A stretch of DNA of 6,676 nucleotides, taken from an uncultured Neomegalonema sp. Its GTDB lineage: Bacteria > Pseudomonadota > Alphaproteobacteria > Rhodobacterales > Rhodobacteraceae. The translations under genes were made by a program, and so were the position numbers. Below, piece by piece: positions 1-6,334 of this stretch (the stretch's first letter is position 1; every line of letters starts with the position of its first letter). The stretch is from positions 1-6,676 of the forward strand of contig CALDZQ010000010.1 in assembly GCA_937944035.1 (NCBI GenBank), written 5' to 3'. The notes beneath the pieces are model-generated. The model worked only from the letters and a program-made list of their open reading frames with translations. It made no database searches and had not been told where the DNA came from.

Positions 1-1182
1 ATGCGCAGCATCGGCCCGGCGATCGGCGGGGCCATCGTCGCATTTGCCGGGGCCGCCGCCGCCTTCGCGGTCAACGCGCTCAGCTATGTCGCGATCATCA
101 TCGCCCTGCTGCGCTGGAAAGCCCCGCCGCCCGACCGCCACCTGCCCCGCGAGCCGTTCGGCAGCGCGTTTTCCGCCGGGCTGCGCTACGTGGCGATGTC
201 GCCGAATCTGATCCGCGTGATCCTGCGCGGCTTTATCTTCGGCTTTTCCGCCGTCGCCATCCTCGCCCTGCTGCCGATCATCGTGCGCGACCTGCTGGCG
301 GGCGAGGCGTTCGTCTACGGCATCATGCTCGGCTGCTTCGGCGCGGGCGCGGTGGTCGGCGCGCTGGTCAACGCGCGGCTACGCGAGCATTTTTTCAACG
401 AAACCATCGCCCGCATGGCCTTCACAGGCTTCGCCGCCAGCACCCTTGTCCTGTCCTTCAGCACCCATTACCTGCCCGGCGGCCTCGCCCTTGCCCTCGC
501 CGGCGCCTGCTGGGTGATCGCGTTGTCGATGTTCAACGTCACGATCCAGCTGTCCACCCCGCGCTGGGTGGTGGGCCGCGCCATCGCGCTTTACCAGACC
601 GGCACGTTCAGCGGCATGGCGTCGGGCAGCTGGATTTGGGGCAGCCTGGCCGAAGGTTTCGGCGTCAGCCAAGCCTTGATCCCCGCCGCATTGATCCTCC
701 TGCTCGGCGCGCTTATCGGCCGTAGCATCCCGCTCCCGCCCTTTGGCAATCTCAATCTCGACCCCTCCAACAGATTCCGCGAACCGCCCCTGCGGCTGGA
801 CCTCACCCAACGCTCCGGCCCGATCATGGTGATGGTCGATTACAGCATCACCCAAACGGACGTGCCGGCCTTCCTCTCCGCCATGAGCGCCCGCCGCCGC
901 ATCCGCATCCGCGACGGCGCACAGCAATGGGTGCTGCTGCGCGATCTGGAAAACCCCGACATCTGGACCGAAAGCTACCACGTCCCCACCTGGGTCGAAT
1001 ACGTCCGCCATAACGAGCGCCGCACCCACTCGGATGTCGAGATTTCCGACCGCCTGCTCGCCTTGCACAGCGGCACAGATGCCCCCCGCGTCCACCGCAT
1101 GATCGAGCGCCAGACCGTTTCGCTGGTTGATGACATGCCGCTCAAATCGTTAACGGGAGAAAGTGCCCGCATACCCTCATAA
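1..1182 (+). CDS. MFS_3-family exporter, C-terminal part (5' end outside window)
   Basis: This is the C-terminal 393 residues of a major facilitator superfamily protein of the MFS_3 (EntS-like) type, which are inner-membrane, proton-driven exporters of small molecules. The visible part starts with RSIGPAIGG, a motif that in this family lies in the middle of the N-terminal bundle. Hydrophobic helices follow at about residues 6-38, 71-98, 103-124, 138-153, 160-182 and 222-240. Full-length relatives have roughly 520-550 residues, so the ATG at base 1 is almost certainly an internal Met and the start lies upstream. After the last helix comes a soluble tail at about residues 272-380, with an IMVMVDYSI strand, a WVLLRDLENPDIW segment and VPTWVEYVRHNERRTHSD. 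This resembles the ferredoxin-like, monooxygenase-type tail seen in many MFS_3 proteins. The substrate is unknown. The gene is separated from the ABC cluster by 133 nt and is probably a separate unit. Family confidence is high; function is unresolved. Confidence 0.88.
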   Translation: MRSIGPAIGGAIVAFAGAAAAFAVNALSYVAIIIALLRWKAPPPDRHLPREPFGSAFSAGLRYVAMSPNLIRVILRGFIFGFSAVAILALLPIIVRDLLAGEAFVYGIMLGCFGAGAVVGALVNARLREHFFNETIARMAFTGFAASTLVLSFSTHYLPGGLALALAGACWVIALSMFNVTIQLSTPRWVVGRAIALYQTGTFSGMASGSWIWGSLAEGFGVSQALIPAALILLLGALIGRSIPLPPFGNLNLDPSNRFREPPLRLDLTQRSGPIMVMVDYSITQTDVPAFLSAMSARRRIRIRDGAQQWVLLRDLENPDIWTESYHVPTWVEYVRHNERRTHSDVEISDRLLALHSGTDAPRVHRMIERQTVSLVDDMPLKSLTGESARIPS

Positions 1183-1303
1183 CAGCGCATATCACATCGA
1201 AACCAGCGGATTTCCGGCTTTCACAACAGGTAAAACACCCCCTTGGCGCGCCCGCTTTTTTAGGTTTAAGCTGCAATGCAACATAAACAGCTTTTCTGAT
1301 CTG

Positions 1304-1309
1304 AAGGAG
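1304..1309 (+). promoter_or_regulatory. Shine-Dalgarno of the binding-protein gene
   Basis: AAGGAG lies 6 nt before the ATG at 1316. It decides the start. The frame stays open upstream to an ATG at 1163, but that longer version would overlap the MFS gene and put 51 non-signal-like residues in front of a clear Tat signal peptide. Confidence 0.85.
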
Positions 1310-1315
1310 CCGACA

Positions 1316-2449
1316 ATGACAAACACGCCAAAGCAGCCTCTCTCGCCGAGCCGCCGGACCGTTTTGCGCGGAGGCGCAGCGATTGCACTGTCCGCTCCCT
1401 TCGTCAGCCGCGCATGGGCCGAGACGACAGAAATCAACATGCTCGCTTGGTACGGCCACGGCGAGCCGGACGTTGTCGGCGCATTTGAAGAAGCGAACAA
1501 CGTCAAGTTCAAACCCAAATACTACGCGGGCGGCGACAACATGCTGGCCCTCATCGCCCAATCGCCCCCCGGAACCTACGACGTGATTCTCTCGGACGGC
1601 GAATTTGTGCAACAGCTCAACGCCGCCGGATATATCGATCCGCTGGAACCTGCCGATTATCCGTTCGACGACATGCTGCACGAGGATTTCACCAAATTCC
1701 CCGGCCACTGGGATGGTGACACGCTCTATTCGATGATGGTCCGCTGCGGCCATCTGGGGGTCAGCTACAACACAAACGCCGTCTCCGCCGAGGAAGCCGA
1801 AAGCTACGAATGTTTCTGGAAGCCTGAGTTGGAAGGCAAAGTCGGCCATTTCGACTGGCACTTGCCCTCGCTCGGCATGATGAGCCTTTACAACAACCAC
1901 GGCGGCAAGCTCTGGGATCTCAGCGAAGAGGACTGGAAGGGTGTGCAGGAAACAACCATGAGCCTGCGCCCGCAAGTCGGCGGTTTCTTCGACTACGGCG
2001 GCACGTTCAACAGCCTCAAGAACGGCGAAATGCAGGCGATGTGCGGCATTGGCGACTGGATTACGGGCGTCTTGGAAAAAGACGGCGCACCCGTCGCATC
2101 CGTGGTCCCCAAACAGGGCGGCATCCAGTGGACGGAAAGCTATTGCATCGGCAAAGGCTCCGAAAAAGCGGAGATCGTCAACACATTCATCAAATACATG
2201 CTCTCGCCGGAGGGCCAGGTTAAATCGGCCAAAATGGCCGCCTATCCGGGTTTTGCCGTCACCAAAGCGGGCCGTGCCGCACTGATCGAGGCCGATCCGA
2301 AAGAAGCCAAGCGGACCGGACAGATGAAAGGGATGCCGAACGACCCGATCACCCTCATCAACGAGGGCCGCATCCACTACCGCGACATTCCAAAGCAGCA
2401 GGATCTTGAGGACTGGAACGACTTCTGGTCCGAATACAAGAACGCCTGA
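1316..2449 (+). CDS. PotD-like periplasmic substrate-binding protein with Tat signal
   Basis: This 377-residue protein is the receptor of a spermidine/putrescine-type ABC importer; it captures the ligand in the periplasm and delivers it to the two permeases encoded next. Residues 1-35 form a Tat signal peptide: twin arginines R13-R14 in SRRTVLR, a hydrophobic stretch (AAIALSAPFV) and a probable cleavage after AWA (residue 35). The mature part follows the PotD pattern: a first strand INMLAWYG near residue 40, YDVILSDGEFVQQL near 88, ECFWKPELEGKVG near 165, the VVPKQGGIQWTES segment at 263-275 and YMLSPEGQ near 294. W272 and E274 align by eye with PotD Trp255 and Asp257, which hold the polyamine, so a cationic ligand is plausible but spermidine itself is unproven. 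Four cysteines (144, 166, 243, 277) lie in the mature domain. It is the first gene of the transporter cluster. Family assignment is firm; the ligand is inference. potD would be the nearest symbol, but orthology is not shown. Confidence 0.93.
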   Translation: MTNTPKQPLSPSRRTVLRGGAAIALSAPFVSRAWAETTEINMLAWYGHGEPDVVGAFEEANNVKFKPKYYAGGDNMLALIAQSPPGTYDVILSDGEFVQQLNAAGYIDPLEPADYPFDDMLHEDFTKFPGHWDGDTLYSMMVRCGHLGVSYNTNAVSAEEAESYECFWKPELEGKVGHFDWHLPSLGMMSLYNNHGGKLWDLSEEDWKGVQETTMSLRPQVGGFFDYGGTFNSLKNGEMQAMCGIGDWITGVLEKDGAPVASVVPKQGGIQWTESYCIGKGSEKAEIVNTFIKYMLSPEGQVKSAKMAAYPGFAVTKAGRAALIEADPKEAKRTGQMKGMPNDPITLINEGRIHYRDIPKQQDLEDWNDFWSEYKNA

Positions 2450-2474
2450 TGCGGATGAACGCAAAGCAAAAACC

Positions 2475-2500
2475 CGCTTCCCCTCTCAGCAGGGGGAGCG
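2475..2500 (+). promoter_or_regulatory. Hairpin that includes the permease Shine-Dalgarno
   Basis: The arms CGCTTCCCCT (2475-2484) and AGGGGGAGCG (2491-2500) pair over 10 bp, with one U-G wobble at 2479/2496, around the loop CTCAGC. The 3' arm contains GGGGAG (2493-2498), the only good Shine-Dalgarno for the permease start at 2508. In mRNA the stem would hide that site and could also protect the 3' end of the binding-protein message. There is no U-tract, so it is not a classical terminator. The structure is seen in the sequence; the regulatory role is inferred. Confidence 0.6.
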
Positions 2501-2507
2501 AATTCGT

Positions 2508-3353
2508 ATGAGCCGCCTCAACGCCTATGCCCTGACATGGCGCTTGCCGATTATCATCTGGCAAATCCTGTTCTTCCTCGGCCCGCTTCTCTTTATGATC
2601 GCGATGTCGTTTTTCCTCGTGAAAAACTACCGCATGATTGAGGCGTTCGAGTTCAAGAACTGGGAGAAAATGCTCTCGCGCGGATATGTGTGGGACAGCT
2701 ATTGGCTGACGCTGGGGCTGGCGGCGCTCTCCACCGCAATCGCCTCGCTGATCGCCTTTCCCGCCGCCTTTTTCCTCGCCTTCAAAAGCTCGGAAAACCT
2801 TCGCCGCTGGGCGATTTTCCTGCTCATCATCCCGTTTTTCACCAGCTATCTCGTGCGCACATTCTCGTGGTACGTCATCCTTGCGGAGTCGGGCGTCATC
2901 AACGCGCTGATCGGCAATATCGGCCTTGGCCCGTACACCATGCTCAACACCAAATTCGGCACGATCATCGGCTACCTCACCCTCACCCTGCCGCTCGTCG
3001 TCATTTTGCAGACCGTTTCGCTCGCCAATGTTGATAAAAACCTGATCCAAGCCGCCCAAAACCTCGGTTGCTCACCGTGGCGCACGATCCGTGCGGTCAT
3101 CATTCCCTCCGCCAAAGCCGGATTAATCATCGCGGCGCTCTTTTGCTTCATCCTCTCCTTCGGCGATTTCGTCGCCCCGTATTACTTAGGCGGATCAAAG
3201 CCGCCAACCCTGCCGATCCTGATTATTGATACCACAAAATCGGGCCAACAATGGCCGCGCGCTGCTGTGGTTGCGGTAATGATGATGGTAACTCTTTTCA
3301 CCATCGCCTTCGCCTCGATCATGCTCGCCTATCGCAAGAGGGTCAGCAAATGA
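2508..3353 (+). CDS. PotB-like ABC transporter permease
   Basis: This is an inner-membrane subunit of the polyamine-type importer, 281 residues, a normal length for the family. About six hydrophobic segments are visible, near residues 12-36, 64-92, 100-124, 148-172, 201-226 and 250-274. The cytoplasmic EAA loop that contacts the ATPase lies at about 178-200 (NLIQAAQNLGCSPWRTIRAV, then IIP), with G187 at the conserved position and Gln181 in place of the usual Glu. FGDFVAPYYLGG near 218 and the PRAAVVAVMMM start of the last helix are typical of PotB/PotH-type permeases. The start at 2508 is chosen because GGGGAG lies 9 nt upstream and the protein begins just before its first membrane segment. 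An in-frame ATG at 2406 would overlap the binding-protein gene and add 34 polar residues. Its stop overlaps the next start as ATGA (3350-3353), suggesting translational coupling. potB is the nearest symbol, but the substrate is unproven. Confidence 0.93.
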   Translation: MSRLNAYALTWRLPIIIWQILFFLGPLLFMIAMSFFLVKNYRMIEAFEFKNWEKMLSRGYVWDSYWLTLGLAALSTAIASLIAFPAAFFLAFKSSENLRRWAIFLLIIPFFTSYLVRTFSWYVILAESGVINALIGNIGLGPYTMLNTKFGTIIGYLTLTLPLVVILQTVSLANVDKNLIQAAQNLGCSPWRTIRAVIIPSAKAGLIIAALFCFILSFGDFVAPYYLGGSKPPTLPILIIDTTKSGQQWPRAAVVAVMMMVTLFTIAFASIMLAYRKRVSK

Positions 3354-4150
3354 GGGGTGCGTCTATCACTTGGGCGCTCAGGATTTACCTGCTGCTCATT
3401 TTTACCTTCGTCTTCGCGCCGATCGTCTTCAGCGTGATTTTCTCGTTCAATTCGGACCGCTTCCCGACGATCCCGCTGGGCAGTTTCACGACCGAATGGT
3501 ACGCGAAAATCTTCGCCGATTCCGAAGTGTGGGAGGCCGCGCGCAACAGCCTGATCGTCTCGCTCAGCACCTGCATCCTCGCCACCATCTTGGGCTTTTG
3601 CACCGCCTATTCCGACTATCGCTACAACTTCAAATTCAAAGGCCCGTACCTGGCGCTGGTCCTGCTCCCGCCGACAATCCCGCTCATAATCATGGCGCTG
3701 GCGATGCTGGCATGGTTCTCGAAAATCGGCGTATCGGGCCAGCTTTGGTCGATCATCATCGCCCATTCCGTCCTGACCGCGCCCTTCGCAATGGCGATCA
3801 TCCGCCTGCGCCTCAACCAGATCGACCCGAACCTTGAGCCTGCCGCATGGAACCTCGGCGCGAGCGAATGGCGGACGATGCGCGAGGTGATCGTGCCGTT
3901 TTGCAAACCCGCGATTTTCTCGGCCCTCTTCCTCACCGCCGCGATTTCCTTCGACGAATTTGCCGTCGCATGGTTCGTATCGGGCCTGAACAAAACGATC
4001 CCCGTGCTCGTGTTGGAGATCGTGCAGGGCAATATCGACCCGCGCGTCAACGCCATCGGCACGTTCGTTTTCTTCATCTCCATGACCCTCGTGATCCTCG
4101 CCCAGCTTTTCTTCCTCGCCCGCCTGAACACGAAAGCCGATCCACAATGA
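3350..4150 (+). CDS. PotC-like ABC transporter permease
   Basis: This is the second inner-membrane subunit, 266 residues, expected to form a heterodimer with the preceding permease. It begins with a short N-tail and a first helix (LLLIFTFVFAPIVFSVIFSF, about 14-33). The PotC-type FNSDRFPTIPLGSFTTEWY segment follows at about 33-51. More helices lie near 64-86, 99-122, 133-153, 184-210 and 236-257. The EAA loop is at about 161-183 (NLEPAAWNLGASEWRTMREV), keeping Glu163, the Ala pair and G170. SFDEFAVAWF at 200-209 is the PotC counterpart of SFDE-type sequences. The start at 3350 has AAGAGGG 7 nt upstream and overlaps the upstream stop by ATGA; in-frame codons before it would run inside the previous gene. 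The 3' end overlaps the ATPase start in the same ATGA way. Base composition matches its neighbours and nothing appears broken. Confidence 0.93.
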   Translation: MRGASITWALRIYLLLIFTFVFAPIVFSVIFSFNSDRFPTIPLGSFTTEWYAKIFADSEVWEAARNSLIVSLSTCILATILGFCTAYSDYRYNFKFKGPYLALVLLPPTIPLIIMALAMLAWFSKIGVSGQLWSIIIAHSVLTAPFAMAIIRLRLNQIDPNLEPAAWNLGASEWRTMREVIVPFCKPAIFSALFLTAAISFDEFAVAWFVSGLNKTIPVLVLEIVQGNIDPRVNAIGTFVFFISMTLVILAQLFFLARLNTKADPQ

Positions 4151-5229
4151 CCGAGTCCCTCGTCGTCCTCGACCGCGTCGTCAAACGCTTCGGCACATTC
4201 ACCGCCGTGCGCGAGGCCAATCTGACGATTGACCAAGGCGAGTTCATCGCGATCATGGGGCCGTCCGGCTGCGGCAAAACCACGACCCTGCGGATGCTGG
4301 CCGGGCTGGAGGAGCCGACCGAGGGCGAGATCCGCATCGGCGGCAAGCGGATGAACACCGTCCCCCCGCACGAGCGCGACACGCCGATGGTCTGGCAATC
4401 GCTCGCCCTCTTCCCCTTCCTCAACGCCCGCGAGAATGTCGAGTTCGGCCTGAAAATGCGCGGCGTCGATGCCCCCACCCGCAAGCGCCGCGCCCTTGAT
4501 TGGCTGGAGCGGCTGGAGATCGGCCAATTCGCAGAGCGCAACATCGAAACCCTCTCCGGCGGCCAGAAACAGCGCGTCGCGCTGGCCCGCTCCCTCATCA
4601 CCGAACCGCAACTCCTGCTGCTTGACGAGCCGCTCTCCGCCCTCGATGCGCACCTCGTGATCCGGATGCAATCGGTCCTGACCCGCCTGCAACGCGAGCT
4701 GGGCATCACCTTCGTCTACGTCACGCACTCTCAATCCGAGGCCTTCGCGATGGCCGACCGCGTCGTCATCATGGCCCAGGGCGAGATCGCGCAAGTCGGC
4801 AAGCCCCGCGACATCTACCGCGCGCCCGCCAACCGCTTCGTCGCCGAATTTGTGGGCCGCAACAATATCCTCAGCGGCAAGATCGCGGGCGCGAATGCCG
4901 GATTTGTCCGGGTCGAAACCCCCGTCGGCACGCTCAACGTGCAAGCCGAAGGCACAGCCCCCGTTACCGGAACCGAAGCCAGTTTCGTCGTCGCCGCCGA
5001 CATGGTCCATATCGACCGCACGCCCGATGGCGCGGAAAACGCGGTCCAAGCCTCGCTCATATCCGAAGAATTCATCGGCTCCGTCGTGACGCTGTTCCTG
5101 GAAGCCCCGGACGGCACAGAGTTCAAAGTCCAGCTTCAAGAACGCGCCCTCGCCGCCCTTGAACCACGCACCGGCGACGTGTTCCACCTCAGCTGGAAAG
5201 CCGAAGACGCCCACCTCCTGCCCGCCTGA
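4147..5229 (+). CDS. PotA-like ABC transporter ATP-binding protein
   Basis: This 360-residue cytoplasmic ATPase powers the importer. All nucleotide-binding motifs are present: Walker A GPSGCGKTT (38-46), Q-loop Gln84 in VWQSLALFP, signature LSGGQKQR (136-143), Walker B LLLLDEP (156-162) with D160 and E161, D-loop SALD (164-167) and switch His194 in YVTHSQSEAF. The residue after the switch histidine is Ser rather than the more common Asp; this position is not catalytic. From about 240 to 358 follows a C-terminal TOBE_2-type regulatory domain with beta-rich segments such as FVRVETPVGTLNVQ and EFIGSVVTLFLEA. A two-domain protein of this length is typical of the PotA/FbpC/MalK-like group. MVWQSLALFPFL resembles the form common in alphaproteobacterial polyamine-type ATPases. 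The start overlaps the PotC-like stop by ATGA (4147-4150), so translation is probably coupled. The protein looks complete and functional. Confidence 0.95.
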   Translation: MTESLVVLDRVVKRFGTFTAVREANLTIDQGEFIAIMGPSGCGKTTTLRMLAGLEEPTEGEIRIGGKRMNTVPPHERDTPMVWQSLALFPFLNARENVEFGLKMRGVDAPTRKRRALDWLERLEIGQFAERNIETLSGGQKQRVALARSLITEPQLLLLDEPLSALDAHLVIRMQSVLTRLQRELGITFVYVTHSQSEAFAMADRVVIMAQGEIAQVGKPRDIYRAPANRFVAEFVGRNNILSGKIAGANAGFVRVETPVGTLNVQAEGTAPVTGTEASFVVAADMVHIDRTPDGAENAVQASLISEEFIGSVVTLFLEAPDGTEFKVQLQERALAALEPRTGDVFHLSWKAEDAHLLPA

Positions 5230-5233
5230 TCTG

Positions 5234-5268
5234 CCCCCTCTCCCGCCGGAAGAGGGCCGGGGTGAGGG
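5234..5268 (+). repeat. GC-rich intergenic dyad, REP-like
   Basis: Between the ATPase and deacetylase genes lies an imperfect dyad: CCCTCT (5236-5241) pairs with AGAGGG (5251-5256), and CC/GG pairs extend inward past one mismatch. It is followed by GCCGGGGTGAGGG. The pattern of CCCTCTCCC, then GAGAGGG-like, then CCGGGGTGAGGG recurs between genes in many Proteobacteria, so I read it as a dispersed intergenic repeat. It could also form an RNA hairpin in the polycistronic message. Copy number cannot be checked within this window. Confidence 0.55.
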
Positions 5269-5301
5269 TCTTGCCAACGCGAAACGACATGGAGCCGCCA
5301 C

Positions 5302-6186
5302 ATGATCCGGAACCCCATCCCCTGGCCCAACGGCGCGCGCTGTGCGGTGGCGATCACCTTCGACATGGACGCCGACAGCCTGATCCACATCGCCCGCCCC
5401 GAAGATTCCCACGACCGCGTCTACCCGATCTCGATGGGCCGCTACGGCCCCACCGTCGCGATCCCGCGCATCCTCGACACATACGAGCGCATGGGCATCA
5501 AGCAATCCTTCTTCATCCCCGGCTGGTGCTTGGAGAATTACCCCGACGCGGTGGAGGCGATCCTTGAGGGCGGCCATGAAATCGGCCATCACGGCTGGAT
5601 TCACGAAGACCCCGTCGCCACCAAAGGCGCGGCGCAAGCCGAAGCCTTCGCCAAAGCGATGGACGCGCATCGCCGCATTTGCGGCATGGCCCCGCGCGGC
5701 TACCGCGCGCCCGTGTACAATGTGACCCGGCAAGTGCTTGATCTACTTGTCGAAAACAACTTCCGCTATGACAGCTCCCTCATGGCCGATGATATTCCCT
5801 ATCAGATGACCACCCCGCAAGGATCGCTCTACGAAATGCCCGTCCACTGGGGCACGGATGACTGGCCCCCCTTCGCCCATTACGACGAGATCGGCTACCT
5901 GATGCCCGTCAAAGGCCCGTCCGAAGGCTTGGCCGGCTTCTGGGAGGAGTTCGAGGCCGCTTACGAAGCGGGCGGCTTCTTCATGCTCATCGTCCACCCT
6001 TTCCTGACCGGACGCCTCGCGCGCTGGCGGCTTGTCGAGCAATGGATTGAAAAAACGATGGCCGAGCGCAATGTCTGGTTTGCGCGGCTGGAAGACATCG
6101 CCGACCATCTGGACAGCCTGAAAGCCGCCGGAACCTATGCCCCGCGCGTCGAAAAACTCCCCTATTTCGATGGCCCGCAACGCTAA
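5302..6186 (+). CDS. Polysaccharide deacetylase-family (CE4) amidohydrolase, HpPgdA/PuuE-like
   Basis: This is a 294-residue NodB-fold hydrolase that would cleave an amide or N-acyl bond with a bound divalent metal. Motif 1 is TFDMDAD (19-25) with Asp21 and Asp23 as candidate base and metal ligand. Motif 2 is HGWIHEDP with His97 and His101 as metal ligands. Motif 3 is RGYRAP (132-137). EMPVHWGTDDWPPF (178-191) and LIVHPFLTGR (229-238) with His232 complete the active-site pattern. The HGxxHE form and the DDWPPF segment are typical of the HpPgdA/PuuE branch, which includes cyclic imidase- and allantoinase-like enzymes, more than of chitin or peptidoglycan deacetylases. No signal peptide or membrane segment is visible, so it should be cytoplasmic. 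The start has GGAG (5291-5294) 7 nt upstream. It lies 72 nt after the ATPase gene on the same strand and is likely co-transcribed, suggesting it processes the imported compound. The fold is certain; the substrate is not known. Confidence 0.9.
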   Translation: MIRNPIPWPNGARCAVAITFDMDADSLIHIARPEDSHDRVYPISMGRYGPTVAIPRILDTYERMGIKQSFFIPGWCLENYPDAVEAILEGGHEIGHHGWIHEDPVATKGAAQAEAFAKAMDAHRRICGMAPRGYRAPVYNVTRQVLDLLVENNFRYDSSLMADDIPYQMTTPQGSLYEMPVHWGTDDWPPFAHYDEIGYLMPVKGPSEGLAGFWEEFEAAYEAGGFFMLIVHPFLTGRLARWRLVEQWIEKTMAERNVWFARLEDIADHLDSLKAAGTYAPRVEKLPYFDGPQR

Positions 6187-6227
6187 CAGCCTACGGAAAA
6201 ACAGTCCCGCAATCCAATACCTGAGTC

Positions 6228-6247
6228 ATTCCAGCGCAGGCTGGAAT
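6228..6247. repeat. Short perfect palindrome, REP-like
   Basis: ATTCCAGC (6228-6235) and GCTGGAAT (6240-6247) are perfect 8-bp inverted arms around the tetraloop GCAG, flanked by GTC on the left and CCA on the right. Units of the form GTCATTCC-N-GGAATCCA are common as dispersed intergenic repeats in many Proteobacteria. It sits 41 nt after the deacetylase stop, where it could stabilise the 3' end of the message. No U-tract follows, so it is not called a terminator. Confidence 0.55.
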
Positions 6248-6334
6248 CCATTCATCAAAGACAACCAAGCCCTAAGCATATGAGAACAAAAGATTTACCG
6301 CTCTGTGAAAAACACCAACTTCAGGGAATATTCA

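Noticed and set aside
379..1095. A 238-codon minus-strand open frame inside the MFS gene
   Set aside because: Composition is typical of an antisense shadow and the + strand frame is a recognisable MFS_3 protein.
1245..1261. GGCGCGCC followed by CGC and a run of six T as a terminator of the MFS gene
   Set aside because: The palindrome has no loop, so it cannot form a stable hairpin with its own arms, and no other stem sits next to the T-run.
1243..1287. Possible sigma-70 or sigma-54 promoter for the ABC cluster (TTGGCG, CATAAA, TGGCGC)
   Set aside because: TTGGCG has no good -10 partner at 16-18 nt, CATAAA has only a poor -35 partner, and the GG/GC spacing does not fit sigma-54. A promoter probably lies in 1183-1315 but I cannot place it.
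1268..1293. AAGCTG...CAGCTT inverted repeat before the receptor gene
   Set aside because: Only 6 bp with a 14-nt loop; the following T-tract is short and partly within the stem. Chance is a sufficient explanation.
1142..2464. A 440-codon open frame on the minus strand over the binding-protein gene
   Set aside because: It covers the receptor gene, which has a clear signal peptide and family motifs on the + strand. The antisense product shows no recognisable domain.
3622..5733. A 703-codon open frame on the minus strand, antisense to the PotC-like, PotA-like and deacetylase genes
   Set aside because: It is in codon register with the sense ATPase and deacetylase genes, where antisense stops would need the codons TTA, CTA or TCA, which this GC-rich genome avoids. 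The translation is low-complexity, rich in Gly, Asp, His and Arg, and matches no family, whereas the + strand genes have full motif sets.
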